A stretch of 64,000 nucleotides of DNA from CAZUZS01 sp964624795 (GTDB lineage Bacteria > Calditrichota > Calditrichia > RBG-13-44-9), in contig CAZUZS010000005.1 of the NCBI GenBank assembly GCA_964624795.1, positions 46,499 through 110,498 of the forward strand, in the 5' to 3' direction. Both the position numbers and the translations under genes were made by a program. Of the stretch, positions 26,800 to 35,832 are shown in pieces (positions within the stretch are counted from its first letter, which is position 1; each line of letters opens with the position of its first letter). The notes below the pieces were generated by a model, which had not been told where the DNA came from, ran no database searches, and was given only the letters and a program-made list of their open reading frames with translations.

Positions 26800-27744
26800 A
26801 TGAACCAAAGAAAACTCGGAAAAAACGGGCCGATGCTAACTGAAATCGGCTTGGGAGCATGGGCAATTGGCGGTCCTTGGGAATGGGGATGGGGTAGGCA
26901 GGATGACCGGGAGTCGATCGAAACCATTCGCAAAGCACTGGACCTGGGAATCAATTGGATCGACACCGCCGCCGCGTATGGCCTGGGGCATTCCGAAGAG
27001 GTTGTAGGGAATGCGGTGAAAGGAAGACGGGACGAAATTTTCGTTGCGACAAAATGCGGACTCGTCTGGAATGAAAAAGGCTATGTGAGCCGGATCAGCC
27101 GGCCGGAGAGCATCATGAAGGAAGCCGAGGCGAGTTTGCAGCGATTGAAAACAGACCGGATCGACCTTTTGCAAATTCACTGGCCGGATACAAATGTTCC
27201 GGTTGAGGAAAGCTGGGAAACAATGGTTCGCCTTAAAGAACAAGGTAAGGTGCGTTACATTGGTGTGAGCAATTACGATTCGTCGTTGCTTGAGCAGTGC
27301 GAGACGGTTGAGCATGTGAACTCGCTTCAGCCGCCCTACAGCCTGCTTGACCGAAATGCCGAGTCAGAATTGTTGCCATGGTGCAGAGAGCACGGCACAG
27401 GAGTTGTTGCATACAGCCCGATGCGGTCCGGCTTGCTTACCGGCAAATTTGACAAATCCCGATTGGCCGAGGACGACTGGCGCCGCAAAGATCGGGCTTT
27501 TAAAGAACCGCATCTAAGTAAGAATCTTGCCTTTGTAGATGAATTAAAACCGATTGCCGAGAAATATGGGAAAACGGTTGCGCAACTTGCCATTGCCTGG
27601 GTGTTGGCGAATCCTGCTGTTACCTCGGCGATTGTCGGTGCCCGCCGGCCTTGGCAGGTGGAGGAAATTGTGGGTGGAGCTGGTTGGAATATTGAGCAGG
27701 ACGACATGAATCTCATCGAAAAACTGAGCATGAATATTCGATAG
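26800..27744 (+). CDS. aldo/keto reductase
   Basis: A 314-residue NAD(P)H-dependent oxidoreductase of the aldo/keto reductase superfamily, a cytoplasmic TIM barrel. The catalytic tetrad is present: Asp55, Tyr60, Lys85 and His127 (in LLQIHWPD). The cofactor-binding end shows A-Y-S-P-M, then A-I-V-G-A-R-R-P-W-Q. The sequence pattern (G-L-G-A-W-A-I-G-G, I-G-V-S-N) is that of the YajO/Tas-like general reductases. Substrate unknown. It converges with ackA and probably forms a single-gene unit. Confidence 0.92.
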   Translation: MNQRKLGKNGPMLTEIGLGAWAIGGPWEWGWGRQDDRESIETIRKALDLGINWIDTAAAYGLGHSEEVVGNAVKGRRDEIFVATKCGLVWNEKGYVSRISRPESIMKEAEASLQRLKTDRIDLLQIHWPDTNVPVEESWETMVRLKEQGKVRYIGVSNYDSSLLEQCETVEHVNSLQPPYSLLDRNAESELLPWCREHGTGVVAYSPMRSGLLTGKFDKSRLAEDDWRRKDRAFKEPHLSKNLAFVDELKPIAEKYGKTVAQLAIAWVLANPAVTSAIVGARRPWQVEEIVGGAGWNIEQDDMNLIEKLSMNIR

Positions 27745-27835
27745 CAGTGTGTTGCGCGGTGGTGCAAGTATTATAGTGCTTTCGGAAGGGCGCAAGTCTA
27801 TTCGAAGCGAAGGGAAATAATTTCTCCCCACTGCT

Positions 27836-29050
27836 TTATGCCGGCTGCGCTTTCATTTCCGCAACGATCTTTGCAGTATCCAGCGCGATGACCAACTCTT
27901 CGTTGGTCGGAATCACCAGGACTTTTACACGGGAGTCCGGAGTAGTGATAATGACCTCTTTTTTCCGGGCTTCCTTGTTTTTTTCCAAATCCAATTTAAT
28001 ACCGAGAAACTCCATATCGCGGCAAACCATTTCCCGAATAATGTCGGAGTTTTCCCCAATTCCGGCGGTGAACACGAGCGCATCCATCCCGCCCATTGCA
28101 GCGGCATAGGCACCAATATATTTTTTAATGCGATAGGCGAAAATATCTAACGCCAGCCTGGCGCGGTCATCCTTCTCGTATTTTTCTTCGATCTCGCGCA
28201 TGTCGCTGCTGATTCCGCTGATTCCCAGCACACCGCTGTGTTTGTTAAGCATAGTGTTCATTTCACCGGGGCTCAGGTCTTCCTTGTTCATCACATGAAG
28301 CACGATAGCAGGATCCATGTCGCCGCAGCGGGTCCCCATCAACAGACCCTCTAATGGCGTGAAGCCCATCGAGGTGTCCACACTTTTGCCGTTCTTGACT
28401 GCGGCAACACTGGCGCCGTTACCGAGGTGGCAAGTGACAAGTTTCAACTGTTCTTTGGGGATTCCCAAAATCGATAGCGCCCGGTCCGTTACGTAACGAT
28501 GTGATGTACCGTGGAAGCCGTAGCGACGGATACCGTGCCGCTTGTAGAGCGCATACGGAATTCCATATAAATAAGCGAAATCGGGCATGCTCTGGTGGAA
28601 TGCAGTATCAAAGACGCCCACCTGCGGAACATCCGGCAGCAGCGCTTTGGTAGCTGCTATTCCCTTGAGGTTCGGCGGATTGTGCAGCGGCGCATAGTCA
28701 ATGCAGCGGGTCATTTCCCGTATTACGTCTTCACTAATCAGCACCGAATCGCTGAACGCTTCGCCGCCATGAACAACACGGTGTCCAACCGCATCTATCT
28801 CTCCCTTATCTTTCAACACACCATGATTTTTGTTCAGTAGAATTCCAAGCACATACTCAATTGCTGCCTTGTGATCGAGAATCTCACCGCTCAGTTTTAC
28901 TTCTTTTTTACCCAGCGATTTGTGGGTTAAAACCGCACCTGAAAGACCGATCCGTTCGACCAGCCCTTTCGCCAGAACCTGACCGTCTTCGGAATTCATC
29001 AATTGATATTTCACTGATGAACTTCCGGCATTTATGACCAATATTTTCAT
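27836..29050 (-). CDS. ackA: acetate kinase
   Basis: A 404-residue acetate kinase that interconverts acetyl phosphate + ADP and acetate + ATP. Full-length and intact: N-terminal INAGSSSVKYQL, V-G-H-R-V-V-H-G-G-E, D-T-A-F-H-Q-S-M-P, RRYGFHGTSH (catalytic region), H-L-G-N-G-A-S-V, and T-A-G-I-G-E-N. It is the last gene of a leftward energy-metabolism cluster. No phosphotransacetylase is in the window, so the source of acetyl phosphate is not shown locally. The start ATG at 29050 fits family alignments. Confidence 0.97.
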   Translation of the reverse strand: MKILVINAGSSSVKYQLMNSEDGQVLAKGLVERIGLSGAVLTHKSLGKKEVKLSGEILDHKAAIEYVLGILLNKNHGVLKDKGEIDAVGHRVVHGGEAFSDSVLISEDVIREMTRCIDYAPLHNPPNLKGIAATKALLPDVPQVGVFDTAFHQSMPDFAYLYGIPYALYKRHGIRRYGFHGTSHRYVTDRALSILGIPKEQLKLVTCHLGNGASVAAVKNGKSVDTSMGFTPLEGLLMGTRCGDMDPAIVLHVMNKEDLSPGEMNTMLNKHSGVLGISGISSDMREIEEKYEKDDRARLALDIFAYRIKKYIGAYAAAMGGMDALVFTAGIGENSDIIREMVCRDMEFLGIKLDLEKNKEARKKEVIITTPDSRVKVLVIPTNEELVIALDTAKIVAEMKAQPA

Positions 29051-29171
29051 GCTCCCACTACCTGTAATTTGATTTCCGATTTGAACAAATCAGAAAAATT
29101 TTGAACCGGCGGATTAAATCTTGTATGAAATTCTGCCACCCGACTTGAATTGTTGCCCACAGATCTTGCGG

Positions 29172-30113
29172 TTAATCGGCCATCGCTTCGGGGTATTCGA
29201 AAACCCCTTTTCCGGTTTTTCTTCCCAGGTGGCCTGCGCGCACCAGCTTTTTGAGCATGGGGCAAGGCCGGTATTTCAAATCACCCAACTCTTTGAACAG
29301 TGCTTCCATCATTCTCAGCAACTGGTCCAAACCGATCATATCAGCCAGAGCCAGCGGTCCCATATTAAAGTTGAAACCCAGCTTCATGGCCGTATCAATA
29401 TCCTGCGCGCTGGCGATGCCTTCCATCAGGACAAAGAGCGCCTCATTGATAAGCGGAATAATCAGGCGGGTGGTGATGTAGCCCGGGTATTCGTAAACTT
29501 CAACCGCTGTCTTGTCAAGAATCTCGGCAAATTTGCGCGTTGCTGCAAAAGTATCGTCGGACGTTTTTAGGCCGCGAATAATTTCCACCAGCGGTATCTT
29601 TGGCACCGGGTTCAGAAAGTGCATTCCGATTATTTTATCTTCACGACCGGTAATAGTGGCAATTTCCGTAATGCTCAAAGTGGAGGTGTTGGTGATAAAA
29701 ATCGTTGTCTCATCGCAAATCTCGTCCAGTTTCCGGAACAAATCCTGCTTCAAATCCAGGTTTTCCGGAACCGATTCGATTACCAGGTCGCCCATCGCCG
29801 CATCTTCCAGCTTCCAGGAGGGCACAATCCGGTTCAGAATATTCTTCTTCTCTCCGGATGTCATTGTCCAACGGGCGATCTCTTTATCTATGCTGCGCCT
29901 GATTCCCTCAACCGCGCGATTGGCGCCATCCTTGTTCTTCTCTATAATAATGACATCCAAACCCTTGGAAGCAACCAGTTGCGAAATTCCCTGCCCCATA
30001 GTGCCGGCACCGATTACCGCCACTTTCTTTATGGCATGATCGGGTTCCTCGATGGGAAGACTGCCTTCCCTGGACAAAACCTCGATGTCCAATACTTTGT
30101 CTTCATCCGCCAT
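29172..30113 (-). CDS. hbd: 3-hydroxyacyl-CoA (3-hydroxybutyryl-CoA) dehydrogenase
   Basis: A 313-residue short 3-hydroxyacyl-CoA dehydrogenase. The Rossmann motif VIGAGTMGQGIS follows a 28-residue hydrophilic extension. E-S-V-P-E-N-L, N-T-S-T-L-S-I-T and GMHFLNPVP (active-site His) are all present, and the C-terminal domain has the G-R-K-T-G-K-G-V-F-E-Y end. It oxidises (S)-3-hydroxyacyl-CoA with NAD, or works in reverse in butyrate-type synthesis. No crotonase or thiolase is nearby. The N-terminal extension is longer than in stand-alone Hbd; an alternative start could exist. It lies between ndk and ackA in the same orientation. Confidence 0.92.
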   Translation of the reverse strand: MADEDKVLDIEVLSREGSLPIEEPDHAIKKVAVIGAGTMGQGISQLVASKGLDVIIIEKNKDGANRAVEGIRRSIDKEIARWTMTSGEKKNILNRIVPSWKLEDAAMGDLVIESVPENLDLKQDLFRKLDEICDETTIFITNTSTLSITEIATITGREDKIIGMHFLNPVPKIPLVEIIRGLKTSDDTFAATRKFAEILDKTAVEVYEYPGYITTRLIIPLINEALFVLMEGIASAQDIDTAMKLGFNFNMGPLALADMIGLDQLLRMMEALFKELGDLKYRPCPMLKKLVRAGHLGRKTGKGVFEYPEAMAD

Positions 30114-30185
30114 GTCATAACCTGTCTGGTTTATTTATCTTGATTTCTCTTTACTTAAAAAGTGCGCTGGTTCATTTGGAGCGTC

Positions 30186-30623
30186 CTAAAGACACTCAAT
30201 TATCTCCCGGTTCGAAAAGAAAAAACTGATCTCGATGGCCGAATTTTCTACACTATCAGAGGCATGAACACAATTAAATTGAATGCTGGTCCCAAAGTCT
30301 TTCCGAATGGTGCCTGCGGCGGCATCCTGCGGATTGGTCGCGCCAATGAAAGCCCGGAAATCGGTCACGCAGTTTTCTTTTTCCAGAATCATTACCACCA
30401 CCTTGCCGCCGGACATGTAGTTCACCAGCTCCTCGTAAAACGGTTTTCCTTTGTGAACCAGGTAAAATTGCTCCGCATCTTCCTTCTTTAGTTTGAGCAT
30501 TTTTATCCCTAAAATGTCGAATCCGGCTTTTTCGATCCTCCCGATAATATCTCCGATGTGTTTGCCGGCGACGCATTCAGGCTTTATGATAGTGAGTGTC
30601 CTTTGCTTCAATTCTTCCTCCAT
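30186..30623 (-). CDS. ndk: nucleoside diphosphate kinase
   Basis: A 145-residue nucleoside diphosphate kinase that equalises NTP pools through a phospho-His intermediate. The N-terminal T-L-T-I-I-K-P-E motif and the catalytic loop N-C-V-H-A-S-D-S are present (usually HGSDS; the Gly is Ala here), followed by A-x-E-I-x-F-F-F. The gene overlaps korC by 16 bases, indicating translational coupling. Close linkage to sucCD is biochemically sensible: it can turn GTP made by a GDP-specific succinyl-CoA synthetase into ATP. Confidence 0.95.
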   Translation of the reverse strand: MEEELKQRTLTIIKPECVAGKHIGDIIGRIEKAGFDILGIKMLKLKKEDAEQFYLVHKGKPFYEELVNYMSGGKVVVMILEKENCVTDFRAFIGATNPQDAAAGTIRKDFGTSIQFNCVHASDSVENSAIEISFFFSNREIIECL

Positions 30624-31210
30624 CGATCATCTTCTTCCATTTGTTCTTTTATTTCATCTGCCATCTTATAACCGAGCTCCAGCGCTTTCAGATTCAGACC
30701 TTCGGTTCCTTTGGGCACCCGCGCCAAAACTGCGTTTTTCAGTGCTTTACGGCTTACCACACCGCTGATGCCCACCAGCGCCCCTAATGAGACGATATTG
30801 GTGGTCATTACCCGGCCAACTTTCTCACGGGCGGTTTTTACCAGTGGAAGTTTCACTACCCTCACCGGGGGAAGATGCTCCACTGCATCAGAATCTGCCA
30901 GAAGCAACCCTTCCTCTTTCAGGTCGCGTGAATATTTGTCACACGATTCCTGGTTGAGCGCCAACAGGAAATCCAGCCGGGTGGTTTTGGGGTATAAAAT
31001 TTCCTGGTTGCTGATAATCACTTCGCTTTTGCTGGCACCGCCGCGTGCTTCCGGGCCGTAGCTCTGGGTCTGTACCGCATTCTTGCCTTCCTGAATTGCC
31101 GCCGCTTCGGCCAAAATGACGCCGGCAAGAATCAGTCCTTGTCCGCCAGAGCCGCTCAGGCGTATCTCAATTTTCTTTGACGGATTGTTCTTCGACTTGT
31201 TTTGGTTCAT
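30608..31210 (-). CDS. korC: 2-oxoglutarate:ferredoxin oxidoreductase, gamma subunit
   Basis: A 200-residue gamma subunit of the 2-oxoacid:ferredoxin oxidoreductase family. The signature G-S-G-G-Q-G-L-I-L-A-G near residue 20 and the Q-S-Y-G-P-E-A-R-G-G block (about 47-56) are conserved. It completes the KorABCD complex that oxidatively decarboxylates 2-oxoglutarate to succinyl-CoA, reducing ferredoxin, or carboxylates in reverse. Its start overlaps the end of korB by 44 bases, and no later ATG precedes the conserved core, so the overlap is probably real. Confidence 0.93.
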   Translation of the reverse strand: MNQNKSKNNPSKKIEIRLSGSGGQGLILAGVILAEAAAIQEGKNAVQTQSYGPEARGGASKSEVIISNQEILYPKTTRLDFLLALNQESCDKYSRDLKEEGLLLADSDAVEHLPPVRVVKLPLVKTAREKVGRVMTTNIVSLGALVGISGVVSRKALKNAVLARVPKGTEGLNLKALELGYKMADEIKEQMEEDDRWRKN

Positions 31211-32066
31211 TTTTATTATTGCCTTTGCTCAATTCGGTCATCTGTTGCTGAATTTGGTGTTTTTCAATAATCTTCTGATATTCGGCCGTAAATTCGGCTT
31301 TTGGCTGGTTGTGAATCACCCCTATAAAGAACTTGTCCTCCAACTGTTCCGGCGTGAATTTCGCTTTGGAAGCTGCCGGCACCGCATGTTCCTTGTAATA
31401 TTTCAGCATTTTGGGCGCATCCCCTCGTTTGTTCCACTTTCCTTCGTAAGTGGGACACTGAGAGTATACCTCAACCAGAGAGAATCCTTTGTTTTCCAAA
31501 GCCTGCTGAATCAACCGGTCCATTGCCGGTACATGGTAGGCGGTGGTGCGGGCCACATAACTTGCCCCGGCTGCAACTGCCAGGTTCGAGATGTCGAACG
31601 GGTGTTCCGGATTTCCGGATTTCGCAGTAGAGCCGCGACCGCCGTAAGGTGTGGTGGGTGAGACTTGCCCACCGGTCATTCCGTAAATGTTATTGTTCAT
31701 CAGGATGACGGTCATATCGATATTGCGCCTGGCGGCATGAATAAAATGGTTACCTCCAATGGCCGTAGCATCTCCGTCTCCGGTTATCACGATTACTTTG
31801 AGCTCCGGTTTGGCCAGCTTGATTCCGGTTGCAAACGCAATGGCCCTGCCATGAAGTGTGTGAAGAGTGTTGAAATCCACATAAGCGGTCATTCGGCTGG
31901 AACATCCTATTCCGCTAACCATCGCAATATCATCTTTATTGTACTGTAATTTGTCGATCGCCCGAATCACCGATGCCATCACTACGCCGTGTCCACAACC
32001 CGGACACCATACGTGTGGAAATTTTTTCTTGGCGCGCAAATAGTTTAAAACAAACGGCTGTTTCAT
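31167..32066 (-). CDS. korB: 2-oxoglutarate:ferredoxin oxidoreductase, beta subunit (TPP-binding)
   Basis: A 299-residue thiamine-diphosphate-binding beta subunit. HVWCPGCGHG near residue 18 and the TPP fold block TGDGDA...GGNH (about 95-105) with NNNIYGMTGGQ after it are all intact. The presence of T-P-Y-G after the TGGQ block fits KorB-type proteins; a branched-chain (Vor) preference cannot be fully excluded. The first base of this gene directly follows the korA stop codon. The C-terminal 40 residues are highly charged and probably unstructured. Confidence 0.93.
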   Translation of the reverse strand: MKQPFVLNYLRAKKKFPHVWCPGCGHGVVMASVIRAIDKLQYNKDDIAMVSGIGCSSRMTAYVDFNTLHTLHGRAIAFATGIKLAKPELKVIVITGDGDATAIGGNHFIHAARRNIDMTVILMNNNIYGMTGGQVSPTTPYGGRGSTAKSGNPEHPFDISNLAVAAGASYVARTTAYHVPAMDRLIQQALENKGFSLVEVYSQCPTYEGKWNKRGDAPKMLKYYKEHAVPAASKAKFTPEQLEDKFFIGVIHNQPKAEFTAEYQKIIEKHQIQQQMTELSKGNNKNEPKQVEEQSVKEN

Positions 32067-33200
32067 TTATTTCGCCTCGCGTATTCTGCTAATGATTTGA
32101 TTGGGAGTGATCATCTCCCCATCGTAACGATTAATCCCAATAATTTTTTTATGGTAGCACTCCACCATTTTGATCTGCTCGATCAGTTGACCCTGATTCA
32201 TCTCCGCTACAAATACTTGGTCTACCTGTTTCATCAGTCGCGCCAGCTCCTTTTCAGGGAATGGCCAAATGGTGATGGGCCGGAATAAGCCGACCTTACG
32301 ACGGTGCGCCCTGAGGTACTCAACCGCTTCTTTGGCAGAGCGGGCGACAGATCCGTAGGCAATAAGAAGAGTATTGGCGTCCTCTGTGTAAAGTGTTTCG
32401 TAGTCGACGATTTCGGAAGTCGAGCGCACAATCTTGTCACGGAGTTTATCCAGTTTCTGGGTAATCTCATGCTCATTGTTGGTCGGGAATCCCATTTCGT
32501 CGTGGGTAAGCCCGGTAATATTATATCGGAAACCGGTGCCAAAAGGCGCCATGGGCGAAATGAAATCGGTAGTGATTTCGTACGGCTTGAACCACTCCGG
32601 CGGAACGATGGGGGTCACCCTGTGCTCCAAAAGCAAATCGGAATATGCCGGCAGCGTAACTTTTTCACGCATATGCCCGATTGCTTCATCCATCAGAAGC
32701 AAAACCGGCACACGGTATTTCTCCGCCAGGTTGAATGCTTTTATGGTAAGATAAAATGTTTCCTTCACCGATTCCGGCGCCAGGGCGATAAGAAAATGAT
32801 CGCCGTGTGTTCCCCAGCGTGCCTGCATTACATCCGCCTGGGAAGATTTTGTCGGCAGGCCGGTACTCGGGCCGCCGCGCATGACGTTGACGATGACAAT
32901 CGGGATTTCTGCCATGCACGCAAAACCAAGGCCCTCCTGCATGAGGGAAAATCCCGGGCCGCTGGTGGCGGTCATTGCCTTGGCGCCGGCCGCGCTGGCG
33001 CCGATGATGGCGGCTATGCTGGCGATTTCATCTTCCATCTGGATAAATTTCCCGCCAACGCGGGGGAGTTTGTCACTCAAATTTTCTGCGATTTCAGTAG
33101 AGGGGGTGATGGGGTAACCGGCAAAAAAACGGCATCCGCCGGCAATTGCGCCTTCCGAGCACGCTTCATTCCCCTGTATTAAACGGACTTCTTCTTTCAT
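32067..33200 (-). CDS. korA: 2-oxoglutarate:ferredoxin oxidoreductase, alpha subunit
   Basis: A 377-residue alpha subunit, the fusion of pyrimidine-binding and C-terminal domains, without the N-terminal gamma domain found in some KorA forms (here korC is separate). The block GNEACSEGAIAGGCRFFAGY, then P-I-T-P-S-T-E, marks the start, and A-T-S-G-P-G-F-S-L-M-Q-E is the conserved core loop. The C-terminal domain has Y-G-S-V-A-R-S-A and E-M-N-Q-G-Q-L. AAGGA lies upstream of the ATG. The korDABC order with a ferredoxin subunit first is common among anaerobes. Confidence 0.94.
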   Translation of the reverse strand: MKEEVRLIQGNEACSEGAIAGGCRFFAGYPITPSTEIAENLSDKLPRVGGKFIQMEDEIASIAAIIGASAAGAKAMTATSGPGFSLMQEGLGFACMAEIPIVIVNVMRGGPSTGLPTKSSQADVMQARWGTHGDHFLIALAPESVKETFYLTIKAFNLAEKYRVPVLLLMDEAIGHMREKVTLPAYSDLLLEHRVTPIVPPEWFKPYEITTDFISPMAPFGTGFRYNITGLTHDEMGFPTNNEHEITQKLDKLRDKIVRSTSEIVDYETLYTEDANTLLIAYGSVARSAKEAVEYLRAHRRKVGLFRPITIWPFPEKELARLMKQVDQVFVAEMNQGQLIEQIKMVECYHKKIIGINRYDGEMITPNQIISRIREAK

Positions 33201-33221
33201 TATGATTTCCTTTTTTGAATG

Positions 33222-33509
33222 CTACTCCTGTCCCGCTTTGGGCGCTTTGCGCGGATCGCCGGTTACCATGATGGCAAAATCCGGGCAATGCAACTCGCAA
33301 ATTTTGCAGCCGGTGCAGGTTTCAGGATACAGAATATATACTTTCGCTTCATTATCTGCGCCGAGAGTGCCTTGCGGACACAAATCGTAGCAAATGCCAC
33401 ATGCCTTGCACCATTTCTGGTAGATGACCAGCATGTCCGAGCGACGCAATTTCTCTTCTGTTTTCTGCGTCAGCTCCTTCTTTAAACGTTGAACTGTTAC
33501 ATCTTCCAT
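33222..33509 (-). CDS. korD: 2-oxoglutarate:ferredoxin oxidoreductase, delta (ferredoxin) subunit
   Basis: A 95-residue 2x[4Fe-4S] ferredoxin-like subunit. Two C-x2-C-x2-C-x3-C-P motifs are visible: CKACGICYDLCP and CTGCKICELHCP. They would shuttle electrons from the TPP site to free ferredoxin. The N-terminal 25 residues are charged. GGAGG precedes the ATG. korA begins 21 bases downstream and sucD ends 62 bases upstream, tying Kor to succinyl-CoA synthetase. Confidence 0.94.
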   Translation of the reverse strand: MEDVTVQRLKKELTQKTEEKLRRSDMLVIYQKWCKACGICYDLCPQGTLGADNEAKVYILYPETCTGCKICELHCPDFAIMVTGDPRKAPKAGQE

Positions 33510-33571
33510 TAAAATCCTCCACCTCTTTGAAAAAAGAGTAGCAAAATATAACCATAGCGGCCAAGCTTAAA

Positions 33572-34450
33572 CTATGCATTTTTTAAAATATCGGCCACCG
33601 TATTCCCGATTTGTGCCGGACTTTTGCACACCGTGATGCCTGCATTTTCCAGCGCCCGCATCTTCTCCGCAGCGGTTCCTTTGCCGCCGCTGATAATGGC
33701 GCCGGCATGGCCCATCCGGCGTCCCGGAGGCGCCGTTTGACCGGCAATGAAAGCAACCACGGGTTTATTGAGGTTCTTTTTGATCCACTCCGCTGCTTCC
33801 TCTTCGGCGGTTCCCCCAATTTCGCCGATCAGCACCACTAATTCGGTGTCGTCATCTTCCTTGAAAAGTTTAAGGGCATCGATAAAACGGGTGCCAATCA
33901 CCGGGTCGCCGCCAATCCCGATGCAGGTGGATTGCCCCAGCCCCAGCCGGGTAACCTGGTCCACCGCTTCGTAAGTCAGCGTACCGCTGCGGCTGATCAC
34001 GCCTACCGTTCCCTCGCGATGGATAAAGCCCGGCATAATTCCAACTTTGCACCGGCCCGGTGAAATGATGCCCGGACAATTGGGGCCAATCATTCTTGTG
34101 CTTGTGGAATCCAGGTAGTTGTATACCTTTAGCATGTCCAGCGCCGGGATACCTTCGCTGATGCAAACCACGGTTTCGATACCGGCGTCTGCGGCTTCGT
34201 AAACGGCATCGGCGGCGAAAGCCGGCGGAACGAATATAATGGAGACATTCGCGCCGGTTTCAGCTACTGCTTCCTTCACCGTGTCGTAAACCGGAACGCG
34301 ATCCTCGAATTTCTGGCCGCCTTTCCCGGGAGTGACACCAGCGACAATGTTGGTGCCATATTCCATCATCTGCCCGGAATGGAAAGAGCCTTCTTTTCCG
34401 GTGATTCCCTGCACCATCACCCGCGAGGTTTTATCCACTAAGATGCTCAT
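33572..34450 (-). CDS. sucD: succinyl-CoA synthetase, alpha subunit
   Basis: A 292-residue alpha subunit of succinyl-CoA synthetase (succinyl-CoA + NDP + Pi to succinate + CoA + NTP). The CoA-binding Rossmann start V-Q-G-I-T-G-K-E-G, the G-P-N-C-P-G-I-I-S-P block, and the phospho-His loop M-G-H-A-G-A-I are intact. The ATG at 34450 has AGGAG 5 bases upstream; an in-frame start seven codons earlier lacks support. The tail is the normal length, which argues against the longer citryl-CoA synthetase. It sits between sucC and korD. Confidence 0.95.
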   Translation of the reverse strand: MSILVDKTSRVMVQGITGKEGSFHSGQMMEYGTNIVAGVTPGKGGQKFEDRVPVYDTVKEAVAETGANVSIIFVPPAFAADAVYEAADAGIETVVCISEGIPALDMLKVYNYLDSTSTRMIGPNCPGIISPGRCKVGIMPGFIHREGTVGVISRSGTLTYEAVDQVTRLGLGQSTCIGIGGDPVIGTRFIDALKLFKEDDDTELVVLIGEIGGTAEEEAAEWIKKNLNKPVVAFIAGQTAPPGRRMGHAGAIISGGKGTAAEKMRALENAGITVCKSPAQIGNTVADILKNA

Positions 34451-34529
34451 TTTTTCTCCTTTATCTTCCAATGCGTTTAAATGATTTCAAATCTATTAGT
34501 TTCATCGTTTCGGAAAAAGTGCCTTTGCG

Positions 34530-35690
34530 CTATTTCAACGCGTGAACCACTTTGTATGAAGCTTCCTCCAGGGTCTGCGCTACCGCGAAGTTCATTCCGG
34601 ATTTTTGCAGCAACTCGGCGGCTTCCTCCGCATTGGTACCGGCCAGCCGGATGACCATCGGCACCTTGATTTCAATCGATTGGGCGGCTTCGATGATGCC
34701 TTTCGCTACCCGGTCGCAACGCACGATTCCACCGAAAATATTGATCAGCACCGCTTTCACATTAGGATCGCTGAGAATGATTTTGAAGCCGTTCCGCACT
34801 GTCTCTACGTTGGCGCCGCCGCCCACGTCCAGGAAGTTGGCGGGCATCCCGCCGGCTAATTTGATGATGTCCATTGTGGCCATTGCCAGTCCGGCGCCGT
34901 TTACCATGCACCCGACGTTCCCGTCCAGCTTAATGTAATTCAATTTGTATTTGGATGCCTCCACCTCCAGCGGATCTTCTTCGGATGTGTCCCGCATTTC
35001 GCGAATTTCCGGGTGGCGGAACATGGCGCTGTCATCGAAATTCATTTTGGCGTCCAGCGCCAGAACCTGTCCCTCGCCGGTAACCACCAGCGGGTTGATC
35101 TCGGCCAGTGAGGCGTCGCTTTCAACGAAAGCTTTGTACAGGCTCATGATAAACTTGACGCCGCTCTTTACCTGGTCACCTTCAAGCCCCAGGCCAAATG
35201 CGATTTTTCGTGCCTGAAACGGCTGCAAGCCGATTTTGGGATCGACATATTCCTTGAGAATGGCTTCCGGTTTTTCGGCGGCGATTTTTTCAATTTCCAC
35301 ACCGCCCTCGGTTGAGGCCATGAATACCAGTTTGGAAACCGCCCGGTCCAGCACAATTCCCAGGTAAAGCTCGCGGGCGATGTTAATTCCTTCCTCAATC
35401 AGAACCCGGCGAACTTCTTTTCCTTCCGGTCCGGTCTGGTGCGTCACCAGCTTCATTCCCAACATTTCGCCGGCGAATTGTTTAACCTCGGCCAGCGATT
35501 TGGCGAGTTTTACTCCGCCCGCTTTGCCCCGCCCGCCGGCGTGGATTTGCGCTTTTACCACGAAAACGCTGCCGCCCAATTCGCGCGCATTGGCTTCTGC
35601 TTCCTCCGGTGTGAACGCTACTTTTCCCCGCGGCACCGCCACATTGTAGCGGCGCAAAATCTCTTTTGCCTGATATTCATGAATGTTCAT
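34530..35690 (-). CDS. sucC: succinyl-CoA synthetase, beta subunit
   Basis: A 386-residue beta subunit of the ATP-grasp fold, the normal SucC length. N-terminal MNIHEYQAKEIL, then KAQIHAGGRGKAGGVKLA, then L-A-E-I-N-P-L-V-V, and V-L-I-N-I-F-G-G-I-V-R-C-D at the C-terminus are all diagnostic. Nucleotide preference (ADP or GDP) cannot be decided by eye. GAGG is 7 bases before the ATG. The length is also shorter than the about 430 residues of citryl-CoA synthetase large subunits, supporting the succinate role. Confidence 0.95.
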   Translation of the reverse strand: MNIHEYQAKEILRRYNVAVPRGKVAFTPEEAEANARELGGSVFVVKAQIHAGGRGKAGGVKLAKSLAEVKQFAGEMLGMKLVTHQTGPEGKEVRRVLIEEGINIARELYLGIVLDRAVSKLVFMASTEGGVEIEKIAAEKPEAILKEYVDPKIGLQPFQARKIAFGLGLEGDQVKSGVKFIMSLYKAFVESDASLAEINPLVVTGEGQVLALDAKMNFDDSAMFRHPEIREMRDTSEEDPLEVEASKYKLNYIKLDGNVGCMVNGAGLAMATMDIIKLAGGMPANFLDVGGGANVETVRNGFKIILSDPNVKAVLINIFGGIVRCDRVAKGIIEAAQSIEIKVPMVIRLAGTNAEEAAELLQKSGMNFAVAQTLEEASYKVVHALK

Positions 35691-35832
35691 TGAATTACCT
35701 CTTTATTTTTATGATATAATCACAAATTCGTATTTTTGCACTACCATTTTGTTGACAAAACCACCCGGCGTTTTCGGCTCCGGATTCAACAATGTTATAA
35801 CGTTTTCCATCTCGGTATCTGTGTTTAAGTTT

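Noticed and set aside
33572..35690. SucCD as citryl-CoA synthetase
   Set aside because: Both subunits have the normal succinyl-CoA synthetase lengths and motifs, and they adjoin Kor, whose product is succinyl-CoA.
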